DNA from: Amblyomma americanum
Lineage: Eukaryota; Arthropoda; Arachnida; Ixodida; Ixodidae
Assembly (NCBI RefSeq): GCF_052857255.1
Contig: NC_135500.1
Span: 102,750,548-102,814,547, forward strand
Reading direction: 5' to 3'
DNA: 64,000 nucleotides
Part shown: one piece after another, positions 53,770 to 64,000 of the stretch
Layout: each line of letters opens with the position of its first letter
How positions within the stretch are numbered: position 1 is the first letter of the stretch
The notes under the pieces: generated by a model
Told to the model about the DNA's origin: nothing
Databases searched by the model: none
What the model saw: only the letters and a program-made list of their open reading frames with translations
Translations under genes and position numbers: made by a program

Positions 53770-56480
53770 TTATTCTACGTAGTATTGTTTAGTTGTTGAA
53801 CTTTGGTAAACCCGCGTACTGCTCCCCAGGAAATTGAGCTGTTGAGATTTTCTTTTAGTTCCCCGTCGGTTTTTAGTGATTTTAAATGGGATTTTTGGAC
53901 GATACATTGGATGCGATCATCTCCCGGTCATGTTAAGCCCGTCATTCTCGCCAACAATCATCTAAACAAAACCACCGCATTGGAAGCTGGCTGGGCTTTA
54001 TTTAAAGAAAAAGCCAGTTTAGATAACATAATTTTGGAAAATCTTAGCATAGATCAACTAAACGAAATGTTCACAGCATGCATTCTGACTGCTGTACACC
54101 TATAAATTCCAAAACCCACACGAGTAGTACGCCAAAACCATAAAGTGTGTTCTGAAATGTGAAACGAGAATGTAGGGAGGCAAAAAACAACAATAAAGCC
54201 TGGGGACTTTTTAGTAGATACCCAGCACAAGAGAACCTTGCCATCTTCAAACAGGCGGGAGCACAAGCGCAGTGGTGTATTCGGCCCATTGCCAAGAAAA
54301 CATCATGGAAAGCTTACGTGCCTTCTATACCTCAACCATATAAAAAAAAAGTGGGAGCAAGTTTGAAAACTTAATGGGAGCTATTCACCGTTCACAATTC
54401 CTCTTTTGACAACACCTTGTACACAAACAAGTATGGGGGAACCGGCAGATATTTTGGGGGTTCACTGTGCTGCGGTTTCAAGTTCTTCACACCATACCTA
54501 GTCATTTTAACATATAAAAACATGTCCGTAAAATGAAAACTTCCGCCAGGTGGAGGTACGAACGAGCAGTACAACGGTTCAATTATTCTCCAAGAAATCA
54601 ATAGAGTACTGTCCGCCAGCGAAAAAAAAACTGCTCCAGTACTGAAGCTTATACACTATGAAACGCTTGCCCATCTTTTCCAGCCTTTTGTAGAGAAACT
54701 GTTGAATTTTTTTAACAAGATATTCATAGAATGAAAAATACCCAAGGAGTGGAAGAGAGCCATTATAGTACCGTTCATGAAACCTGGAGCGCTGCCAACC
54801 TCACCTAGTAGCTATAGGCCAGTAGCCCTTACATGCTGTGTCACCAAGTCTTTGAAAGTGTTCTAAATATAAGATTATCTTTTGTCCTTCAAGTAAGCGA
54901 ACTTCTTGACATCCATCAGTGTGGTTTCAAAATGGCATGCTCAACAACTGACCATCTAGTTCGCCTTGAAAATACAGCCAGATAAGCTTTTATACGCAAG
55001 CAACACTGCCTTGCTATCTTTTTGATCTTCGAGAAAGTATACGACATAACCGGGGGGTTCGGAATTCTTTGTGACCTAAAATACTTGGAATCCGTGGCAA
55101 GATGTTAAACTGGCTAAATTACTTCCTGTCCAACCGTTCCCTTCACATATGCCCAGGCTGAACGATCTCAAGGAACTTCGTTCAAGAAAATGGAGTACCT
55201 AAGGGATTTTTTTAAGCACAACGTTCTTTATTATACAAATGAATTGCAGAACGAAAATAATCCCGAAGTCCATAGTGTATTTAGTCTAGGCTGACGATCT
55301 TCAAATAGCCTGCACATCCGCAAATGTAGCAACATGCGAGAGGCAAATACAGTTGACAATAAACAGACTAGTGACATGGACAGATAGGATTCGATTCCAG
55401 TTTTCTGCACACAAAACAGTAGCTGTTCTGTTCTCGCTCATATGAAGCCTACAAACCGACCCCACCTTACACCTAAACGAAAGCAAACTGCCCATAAAAA
55501 TTTAGCATAAATTTCTTAGCATTACATTTAACTAAAACTCACATTTTTACCTCACATAAACACTCTCAAAAAGAAGGCCTCACAGTCCTTGAACATACTC
55601 AAAGTACTTTCACGAAAATACTGGTGTCCGATAGAACATCCCTTTTACAAATCTACCGCTCTGTAGTACGCTCTACATTAGATTATGGATGTGTAGTGTA
55701 TGGGTCAGTGAGACCTTCCCAACTTAGATGACTGGATCCGGTGCAAAACCTTGGTTTGCGTTTCTCAACTGGTGCAAACAGAACATACCCCGTTAATAGT
55801 CTTTACGTCGAAACCGATGAACCACCCCTCACAAAAAAGGAGAACAATGCTTATGTGCACATACGTACTAAAACTAATCTCCCTAACAAAACGCCTCTGG
55901 TTTCCCATAGTCACAAAATGCCCTTCCAAGACTCTCTTCAGTAATAAGCCCCAATGAATAATACCTGCGTTATTACACTTTGAAGGTAAATTTCAAGAGT
56001 TAGGATTGCTGGATGCCCTACATGAAATCACCCCACGAAATAATCAACTGCCGCCATGGTGCAGCTTCTCTTCACTTTTACAGATTTTCGCAGAAAAAAA
56101 AAGTCAGATGAACACATACTACAGGAATAACCGGATCTTAAGAAAAAATATGCAAGGTACTTAGAATTTTACACGGATGGCTCAAAATCGAGAAAATATG
56201 TTGGGAGTGCTGCAGTACAAGGAAAATGGAAAATAATAGTAAGACTGCCGAATATGGATCAAATTTCACAGCTGAATGTTATGCTGTGTGTGTAGCTATG
56301 GGCAGAATAATGAATTACAATATTATAAACAGCATAATTTACACTGATTCCCTGAGCCTACTCCATGCACTCCATTCAAGAAATGCAGCTGAGCCCTATA
56401 GTTGGAAGCGTAATATACACATCAGAAAAAATCAGAACAGAAGGTCGCGTGACACGATTCTGGGTTCATAGCCACGTAGG
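53770..56480 (+). pseudogene. Old, heavily decayed LINE ORF2 relic
   Basis: In order, with many breaks and AT-rich drift: SPGHVKPVILANNHLNKTTA and LDNIILENLSIDQLNEMFTA (endonuclease-RT linker), NNKAWGLFSRYP, KEWKRAIIVPFMKPG, SSYRPVALTCCVTKS, LIFEKVYD, NGVPKG, ADDLQIACTSANVATCERQI, LQTDPTLHLNESKL, then an RNase H remnant with a YTDGSK-like start and SNFTAECYAVCVAMGRI, IIYTDSLSLLHALHSRNA and VGIEGNE. The layout is endonuclease linker, reverse transcriptase, RNase H. It is far more degraded than the LINEs at 35-48 kb. It ends at a SINE fragment. Confidence 0.75.
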
Positions 56481-56484
56481 GATA

Positions 56485-56640
56485 GAGGGGAATGAGAGGC
56501 CCGTTGTATTTTGAGATGTCAGTACGCAATAAAGAACCCCAGGTGGTTGAAATTTCTGGATCTCTTCACTAAGGCGTCCCTCACAGCCCGAGTTTTTTGA
56601 GACGTTAAACTCTCATAAATCAAAATATTTCCACTCTGTA
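56485..56640 (+). mobile_element. Ruka-like SINE fragment, tail type B
   Basis: AGGCCCGTTGTATTTTGAGA, GTCAGTACGCAATAAAGAAC, CCCAGGTGGTTGAAATTTCT, CTTCACTAAGGCGTCCCTCA and GACGTTAAACTCTCATAAAT give the body and type B tail. The tRNA head is missing. It abuts the LINE relic on its left. Confidence 0.75.
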
Positions 56641-58666
56641 GCACCTCTACAAGACCACCTAAAGGACAACGGACGCCAAATTTTTGCTTCTGTTTTCATC
56701 CAAATGACGCATTAGACATTATTAAACATGTACCGCCCCGTGGCATTCACCTACGAGCGCTAAACAATTCATAGTTGAAATTATTATTGCTGCTGTTTCA
56801 GTTTCATCAACCGAACGATGGCTGTGATGTGTAGTTGACCTATAGGTCACGTGAGACAACAAAAACGGCAATATAATTATTGATACGTTGTTTGTTGCCA
56901 TTCCATTTCTTGAAGTAGGCTGGTTTATGTGTTGTAGTGATTTAAACCTACTTAGCATTTATACTGCAGTGTTATCATGCTTAATAGGACGTAAAGGCTA
57001 ACTACACATCACAGGCATTGTTTGGTTGATAAAATCGAAACCGGAACAGCAAGACAGACGACAGTCAATTATAAATTACTTAGCAGTCGCAGGCGAATAC
57101 CACGTGGTGATCCATGTATTCTTGGATGCATTCAGCTGCGACTTGGGCACCTGGTCTAAAGGCAATCAGATGAGGGGTTGTCCTGAATTCTAGCATATCC
57201 ACTCAACTGCTATAAATGTCAACAGATCTGAGGGCATGCTGCCTCATACATGTTACAACAAGACGCTTTCAAGTGTCTGCAAGAAGATATAGCCTATTTT
57301 ATGCCAACTTACCTGGAACAAAGACCTTTTTTATACACTGCCACACATAAAGGTGCTCTCTCAGAACCATAGCTGTCACACCTGCATAAGAGGCTGAGTA
57401 TAACTTGTTCTATGTCACACATTGTAGGCTTATGAATCCAGTGCAGATTTGTGCAGGTCTAAACCTGACGTTTCCATTCTTAAGGCAAGAAATTACAAAA
57501 GTACATTGGTGTTTCCCCAACTTCTCTCTTTGCAAATCATGTAGCTGAAAGTGCTGAGAATAATTTTCATACAGCAGCATACCAGGAAATGCAGAGATGC
57601 CAAAATACACATTCCACAATAAAATTCAAAGCTGACAAGCTTTAAAAAAATACAAACTGATTAAACGTACCCAAGGCCACACTCTGAACCTATGGAAGCA
57701 GTGAGAGTATGCATATCATCATACCAATCCCAGATGACTGCGGCCAAGGCAGAATCGAGCTGGGAACTCGCACATAAGCCCCAAGAGCTCACTGCCTCTG
57801 CACAGGCAAATAAAAAAAGGAGGCAAGAGAGAAGCACACTGCAGGTCTGAATAATGCTACAACTGTAGCTAGTTTACACAGATAAATTCATCAAACTCAC
57901 TCCCAGAATGAGCAAAACAAGTGAGGGCTTCTGCAGCAGCAGAAAAACAATGTAACAACATTGGCAGCTATTGGTTAACACACGCATGAGCATCTAGCGC
58001 ATTTACAAGACAATTAATCATCAACAAACAAAAACAGTGCAGTGGATCCATCGATACACTAAGTGCCGCATATGTTGCTTGCATAGAACTGCACTGGAAA
58101 GTGGCTACAATAGCAGCTGCCTTGTTGCTTGACGGCCACGTGAGGCTCATGCAGCAGCCGCTAGCTCTCCTCGCACTGTCTGTTATTTACGAATGAATTA
58201 TTTTTGCTGAAAACCTTACCCACAGCTTCTTAGAATGCATTGGAGCATGCAGAACAAATGTTGAGGAACTGTGGTAGGGACAGGCATCCCGAATGTTATA
58301 TCTTGGTGTTTAAACAAGCTCAAGGAATTATACCAATGCAGTTATTTCGATTGTAAAATCACAAATACTTCCACGAACATCACATCTGATGCCAGATGAG
58401 GGCTAATGAAGTCATCTCTGTATGCAAGATGGCTTCCTTGTGGCGTCCATCGCCTTAAAAATGAGTCACTTGGCAGTGACAGACCTGAGCGAGTAAACAC
58501 AATGAATGCATTACATGTCCTGTGCAAAAACTTTACAGCAGTCTCATTCTGTACAGGAAGTTGGTGCCACTCCGAGGTTTGCCAGTTTAATTTCACAATG
58601 AGCCAACTTATATTTAAACTTTGGCTCCCCGCTGGCCTGCAACCCCTTCTTTCACCCTTCGGGATT
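56641..58666. other. 2 kb AT-rich sequence, nothing recognised
   Basis: No coding exon or named repeat. On either strand it could be untranslated sequence of a flanking gene, but no signal supports that. Confidence 0.4.
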
Positions 58667-58673
58667 GTCACAA

Positions 58674-58944
58674 TAATAATTGGTTTTAGGGGAAAGAAAT
58701 GGCGCAGTATCTGTCTCATATATCGGCGGACACCTGAACCGCGCCGTAAGGGAAGGGATAAAGGAAGAAGTGAAAGAAGAAAGGAAGAAAGAGGTGCCGT
58801 AGTGGCGGGCTCCGGAATAATTTCTACTACCTGGGGATCTTTAACGTGTACTGACATCGCACAGCACACGGGCGCCTTAGCGTTTTGCCTCCATAAAAAC
58901 GCAGCCGCCGCAGTCGGGTTCGAACCCAGGGACTGCGGATGAGC
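58674..58944 (-). mobile_element. Ruka-like SINE, tail type A, 5'-truncated
   Basis: In antisense: AATAATTGGTTTTAGGGGAA, GAAATGGCGCAGTATCTGTC, GGTGCCGTAGTGGCGGGCTC, TACTGACATCGCACAGCACA, CGGGCGCCTTAGCGTTTTGC and CGGGTTCGAACCC. The head is cut near the B box. GTCACAA occurs on both sides (58667-58673 and 58945-58951) and may be a short target-site duplication. Confidence 0.8.
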
Positions 58945-58951
58945 GTCACAA

Positions 58952-61513
58952 AGAAGCTGATTTCATGCACTGCACCACCGCGTGAAAAATAAAGGAAACA
59001 TACGACTGCTCCGCACAGGTAACACCCACATGTCGCGAAGCCCGACGGTTTCATAGCGAAAGTCGCGTACCCCGTCTGCTCAAGCTGCGAGGAAGGCAAT
59101 AAAATCCCACAGTCAACGCGTTTACGCTGGCACACAAAGAAATAACGGCTGCGGCCAAAATTTATGAAGAGGCCATGCGCGAAGAAGATGAATCTTGAAA
59201 AAGACAAAACTTTCGTTAGAGGACACCGGCTATGGAACGGTGCACAGTAGCAAACAGGCAACAGTCGCAAAGAAACGACTTCATCGACGCCACTCACCTC
59301 GGTCTGGAGAAGTCTGAAGGTAGGACTACCTAAACCATGAACTGAAAGCAAAATTTGCCTAGCTTGAGTCTACCAGGAGAGCTCGGTCAAACACCAGGGG
59401 GCCGATGCACGAGAGAGAAACGAAAATGCAGATAGCGCATAGACACGTTTCCTGAAAAGCGCGCCGGCCTCCTCCGGCTCTGAGTGCTCGTTTTTTGTCT
59501 GGGTTCAAGAGGTTTGAGAGTTTTTGACCGAAACAAAAAAGGAAAACTGTGGCGTCACATCGGCAATTAAAAACACTCCTCTTGTGTGTCCTCCTTTCCA
59601 CCTCTTCTCTGGGCGCGCATGCGCAATTCTCTGCAGAGTTTGTTCTCCCGATGTTCAGATGATAGGTTGAGCTTATGGTTTCGTTCTGCCACGTGATCAG
59701 TAAGATTGCGCGTTCAATTTGAACGGTGCTGGAAAAGCAACGAGGTGCTCGCGCGCGGTTTTCAGTGCAACTCATGAAGTCTAACTGCGATTTTGTAGAA
59801 GTTGGCACTTTTAAGATTAATTTTTTTTTGTGGCAGCCTAAGTGTGCCACGGAAACCCCCAGTGACACAAATATACAACCTGAAGCCTGTGACTTGTTGA
59901 AAATCAATGGACCGTTTCTTACTCCAGGAAGAACAACCGCGCTGTTTCTTGCTAGAAATTCATAAAATTTAGTTTACGGCAGTTAAGTGTACTTTTGAAT
60001 ACAAAAAACTTCCTTTTAGAATAAGCTCAACAACCAGGCACGCGCGATGATCATACGGCTGGAAGCTGTTCGCTCTCATTAAAAGAGCTCGCCATCTACC
60101 TCTGCAGTACTCCCTCCACATTTCTGAGCGCTTCATTTTTATGTTAATCACGTTGATAAAACGTATTTTTCAGGCGGGTCTGCTTTAAGGCATGCCTATT
60201 ACGGTCTAGTCGTACGTATTATGCGCTTTGTGTTTTCCAGCACTTCTTCGTGCATGTCTTACAGCATAAATTGTATTTAATTGGGCGTTTGCATTGCAAA
60301 TTGTCTACCCAGAATTAACCTAACAACTTACACAACTGTTCACTTAAAAATTGACTTTCAAGGAGAGTGACTATACATCGCCGTTAGTTTTGAATCCAGA
60401 GAGACACTTTTATTACAAAAGCATTACGCTGGTCCATCACGAGAAAATTCCGCGGCGTGTATTAGTGTGTGTACTCGCAGGTACGGTACCGAAAATCCCA
60501 GCAATGGCAAGCGAAATGGGCGATGTCATCGAGCGTACCAGCACGGTAAATTGATTGTAGATCAGCCTCCTTGCTATAGACGCTTGCACCATATGGGCTC
60601 GCACATCGCCGCGCATGGGGCCGCGCAGACGAGCGCACTATAACATACCAACACCAAAACATTAGGTATTGGCCCGGAGAGCGAAAAAAGGCGGAGGGGG
60701 CGGCTTCATGCAAGGTTGGCCTGCGAAGGCTGGCCGCTTGGCGTCGCACTCGCTCAATTTTTCCCTGTTATGCTACCGGTTCGACACCGTGTTCTCCGTT
60801 CTCGCGCCAAGGTTCCCCGCCGCGCGCATCGAGGAACCCTTGCCAAGGTAACCCATGGCGCGCCGCCAACGGGAATTACTAAAAGCATTTCATGTTCAGA
60901 CACCCAATTCTGGTGGCATGTTTTCTTCTTTGCAGTGATGCGTAAGATGTTATATACGTGGATCACCGCGTGGCATTTGTCTCGGACTACAAAATAATAT
61001 ATAATCGCATTTTTTTTCTATCCTGCTGTTTCGGTTTCAACTATGTCGTCCATGGTGTCCTCAAAGTTCCGTATAGGTACGTATTGGGCAGGCGAAGGAT
61101 GAAAAACAATAAAATCTGTACTTCATTCTATTTCGTTCCGGCTCTAGAAGTGGGCTAGCTTTAGCGTTGTGGTAAATTAAAACGAGTGCACAGAGATTAT
61201 ATCGCCGTTTTTGCAGTCCTGGCATGACCTACACGGAAGTTTGGTGGCACAGCCATCGTTCGGCTGTTGAAACCGAAATCGAAACAGCATCGTCGTAGGC
61301 GAGTACCACTTGAAAGGTGGCGCTGCGGTCGGCAGCATCGCGGGGCGTAGGCAAAACACATCATGTCTACACTGCGACAAGTGATTCTGCCTTCGATACC
61401 AGCTCGCTATTGGGAATATTTGAAAGCGTGCGCGTCGCTTGTAGTTAGAAACATTTTTTTGATGCGTGGAGAGTATCTCTGCATTTTTCCAACTGTTCGC
61501 CGGAAGGAATTAG
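58952..61513. other. Unrecognised; GC/NRF1-like site near 59610-59632
   Basis: GGGCGCGCATGCGCAATTCT contains a GCGCATGCGC core that fits NRF1. The 182-codon (59359-59907) and 174-codon (58827-59351) minus-strand frames show no domain pattern, and the second runs through the SINE, so I do not call them genes. A promoter here is possible but unproven. Confidence 0.3.
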
Positions 61514-61523
61514 CAGGCGGAGC

Positions 61524-61870
61524 CATCATCTGTCCGTCATCGGTGGCGTGCCAAAGATCTGCCAGCACCTGACAGGTGCCCTCACTGTAGCGCTGCACCG
61601 GACATTTGTAATGTGCGGCACTTGTTGTGGACGTGCCCAGCGACGGCTGCTATCAGAAAACGGCTCCTCAGGGAGGTGGGCCTGCGGTGGAACCGCGAAA
61701 GTGACTTCGTGAAGTGGACAATGGACAACCGTTTCATTAACAACCTCTGCGACTACCTCAGCGCAACGGTTCTTCACTCCTTCTTTTAACTTTCAATCCC
61801 GTGCATTCCTCCCCCCCCCCTCCTTTTTCAACTTATGCCTCATGGCACACTTCTCGAATAAAAAAAAAAA
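61524..61870 (+). mobile_element. 5'-truncated LINE 3' end, second copy, with 10-bp duplication
   Basis: The plus strand reads HRWRAKDLPAPDRCPHCSAA, then PDICNVRHLLWTCPATAAI (one Leu codon more than the first copy), RLLREVGLRWNRESDF and NRFINNLCDYLSAT to a stop. After the stop come TTCAACTTATGCCTCATGGC and an A run. It matches the LINE at 40804-41809 closely. CAGGCGGAGC flanks it at 61514-61523 and 61871-61880. Confidence 0.88.
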
Positions 61871-61927
61871 CAGGCGGAGCGTTGTATTGGGTGCTTCTCC
61901 GCTTCTAGTTGGAAGCAAGTGACAGTG

Positions 61928-62318
61928 CACACTAAACAAATTCTCACCCTTAAGGGTGCAAATCAGCTGTCCCCAGACGAACACCCTTTTTTGGGCTAAA
62001 AAGGGTGTAGAGATCAGCACCCTTCATGAAGGGTGCACAGCATGACAGTTTAGAGGGCGCGCATCAGGCCAAGGCTTTTGCTTCATGGGTGGATCAATGT
62101 GGAGCACCTTTCCAACATGCATTCGTGGAGGTGTTATGGAAAAATTGTACCCTTTAATAAAGGTGCTACCATTACATCCTGTAAAGTATCATTAAGTGCA
62201 CCTTTCCTTAGGGGTGCTGATGTCTGCACCCTTTTTTAGCACCGAACAATTGGAAAAGGGTGTTCGTCTGGGGACAGCTGATTTACACCCTAAAGGGTGA
62301 GAAATTGTTTAGTGTGTG
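61928..62318. mobile_element. Non-autonomous inverted-repeat element (MITE-like), 391 bp
   Basis: The ends are inverted repeats of about 60 bp: CACACTAAACAAATTCTCAC ... ATCAGCTGTCCCCAGACGAA on the left, and on the right the reverse complement of CACACACTAAACAATTTCTC ... ATCAGCTGTCCCCAGACGAA. Inside, ACCCTT / AAGGGT-type motifs recur many times in both directions, including a perfect 20-base palindrome GCACCCTTCATGAAGGGTGC at 62017-62036. No open frame. The exact ends and target duplication are uncertain because of GTGTG/CACAC at the borders, so the superfamily is not assigned. Confidence 0.85.
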
Positions 62319-63104
62319 CGGCTAGGGAGGGCGAAAGCGCGAAGTATGGGGAGAACCTAATCGTCCACAGTTCTCATCTTCTGGGCTGATACAGCATATC
62401 CGATTGCTAGTGCAATATAGGACGACGCGATGCACGACGCGAAGCAACTTTTTCACGTGCGATCCTATTGTCGCCGAGCCGCTACACTCCGGGGACCGTG
62501 GAAATTACTGAACACTTAAGTGGTATAGCAGCTTTGAATAAGGCAAATGCGATCCGGGAGCTGCACAAGTGCATTCATAGACGTTTTAGTGGAGGTTCGT
62601 TATAAATTTGCGCTCATTCTGCTAAGCTATATAAATAAATAATTTTGCTTCTTATTTTAGCATTCGTGTGTGCGCATTCTGCTTGATCAGAGTGCCTTTT
62701 GGTGTGATATTTGCTGTGTTCGCCAGTTTCTGATCGAGCTACAATGAGAAAATTCAAATAATCTGAGAAATATTAATACTGCATGACTTTGTAGAGATTC
62801 AAGCGTCATTGGACTGGTCTTGAAACGATACATTTTTTGAAGGTCGCTAAAATGAAAATTAAGAAAAGTACGCGTCGTGCGAGCTATTACCCCACTCCGA
62901 TGCTCCTTCAAACATCGCGCGCTTAGCGGCACGCTGTGTACGCTGAAGGCGACTGTCAGCAGTTTTTTTTTTTTGCGCGAAGTGATGCTCGAGACGTTGT
63001 CCGGTTGATTAGCATCTGAAAATAGCTCTCTAACGTTCAATTTATGATCACAAGCACACGGTATATCGCGCCTGAACTTGTGCTGACAGCACGGCAGAAG
63101 GTGA
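62319..63104. other. Spacer, nothing recognised
   Basis: Nothing identified. Confidence 0.4.
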
Positions 63105-63312
63105 ACGGGTTATAATAATAATAATTGTTTTTTAGGGAAAGGAAAAGGCGCAGTATCTGTCTCGTATATCGTTGGACACCTGAACCGCGCTGTAAGGGAA
63201 GAGAGATAGGAGGGAGCGAAAGAAGAAAGAAAGAAAGAAAGAAAGAGGTACTGTAGTGAAGGGCTTCCGAATAATTTCGACCACCTGGGGATCTTTTAAC
63301 GTGCACTGAGTT
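63105..63312 (-). mobile_element. Ruka-like SINE, tail type A, 5'-truncated
   Basis: In antisense: TTATAATAATAATAATTGTT, GGAAAGGAAAAGGCGCAGTA, CACCTGAACCGCGCTGTAAG, a run of GAAA repeats, GGTACTGTAGTGAAGGGCTT and CACCTGGGGATCTTTTAACG to GTGCACTGA. The head and the first half of the body are missing. Confidence 0.8.
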
Positions 63313-64000
63313 GCAGGCGTTATTCTTGCATTGTTCGCCGCGCGACCGAAGAGCAGCGATGTGGATTAAGAGACGAGAACTAACCTATTAGGTTTTTCAA
63401 TGCAGAGACGCAATGGTAGCTGCCAAGCAGATCCGTCGACGAACTTGTCCTGCTCATCGGCGCCTGCCCGTCGCTTTTGCGCTTATCTGTAATAAACTTG
63501 TGGACACTTATGCCGCTCCTTTCGTCTGCATTGCGGCTCAACCAAACGCAGCACAATTTATCGGAACGACGTGAATTATGCCCAAAAAGCACGCAAGCGT
63601 GACATACTCAATGCGGACGGTCCCGCCTTTTGCATACACAATGAAAGCCACTGCTGAAGCCAGCGCCACCGCATCTTCTTGACGTCGCGGCCTGACGCTT
63701 TTATGCCTTACGCAGCATTACATGCAAGAAAAAAACACATCCACAATTAGGTGTCCATGCACCTTAAATAAGTGCGACCGAGATATGGACAAATAGGACA
63801 GACGCACAAAGCGCTACTTACGCCACGCGCAGTTCTGCCCGTCCGTGTCTTGGCCGCGCTAAGTTTTTCTTCGCATCATGCGCCAACAAGCCCAAGTGTC
63901 TACCCCTGCTAGTCACTGTCGGTATCTTGTTCACATGAGCTCTAGAGCGGCCGGCGTCTCATATGCACGAGTAGACATGCCCGCATCAGCCACACGGAGA
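63313..64000. other. Right-end sequence, nothing recognised
   Basis: Nothing identified. Confidence 0.4.

Noticed and set aside
59359..59907. 182-codon minus-strand open frame
   Set aside because: No domain pattern; the neighbouring 174-codon frame runs into a SINE, which shows that open length here is not evidence of a gene.
61928..62318. Assignment of the inverted-repeat element to CACTA transposons from its CACTAA ends
   Set aside because: The bases next to CACTAA..TTAGTG do not give a matching 3-bp duplication, and the CACAC/GTGTG borders leave the true ends unclear.
1..64000. CRISPR arrays, operons, riboswitches, phage or bacterial mobile elements
   Set aside because: The window has spliced exons, SINEs and non-LTR elements; no regularly spaced short repeats or bacterial gene layout were seen.

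Overview
The window looks like a piece of an ixodid (hard) tick nuclear genome; I cannot name the genus from sequence alone. It has short exons separated by very long introns. It also holds many tRNA-headed SINEs that resemble the tick Ruka family (recognised from memory, not searched) and several non-LTR retrotransposon families. It carries no bacterial gene organisation. The only host gene I can support is an SLC26-type (sulfate permease/anion exchanger) gene on the minus strand. The rest is intron, flanking DNA and transposable elements.

Region 1-13,300: six SLC26 exons on the minus strand at 13074-13296, 10362-10472, 8262-8434, 6755-6919, 4537-4692 and 162-315. All have GT..AG splice sites and compatible phases, except that one short exon is missing between 4537 and 315. 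The gene continues off the left edge, and its first coding exon (start Met) was not found; it probably lies to the right. The introns hold a decayed intronless protein disulfide isomerase copy (about 5270-6085), a degenerate minisatellite (6170-6640) and a SINE.

Region 13,300-27,000: sparse, with SINEs at 13864 and 16817 bounded by target-site duplications, a second tRNA-headed SINE family at 17573, two LINE scraps (18199-18480 and 18997-19383) and GC/CpG-rich patches at 23650-24010 and 25140-25450.

Region 27,190-40,370: a stacked transposon graveyard. A mariner-like transposase relic lies next to a moderately repeated tRNA-headed unit (here called repeat C) that holds a 61-bp-arm foldback insertion. 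A second repeat C copy appears to be split by an RTE-type LINE and by an I-type LINE. The RTE element is itself split by an R1-like LINE (minus strand, perfect 15-bp target-site duplication) and a CR1/L2-like LINE.

Region 40,790-56,640: a 5'-truncated LINE with a 14-bp duplication; a nearly intact two-ORF LINE (42945 to about 48005, minus) whose ORF2 has one nonsense codon; a tandem array of tRNA-headed units (49577-50190); a truncated RTE on the minus strand (52033-53765); and an old, badly decayed LINE (53770-56480).

Region 56,640-64,000: mostly unrecognised sequence, with two minus-strand SINEs, a second short copy of the LINE seen at 40.8 kb, and a 391-bp terminal-inverted-repeat element rich in ACCCTT/AAGGGT motifs.

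I found no operon, CRISPR array, phage or defence system. The most informative features are the nested insertion history, the near-intact LINE, the unusual inverted-repeat element and the two SINE subfamilies with swapped tails.
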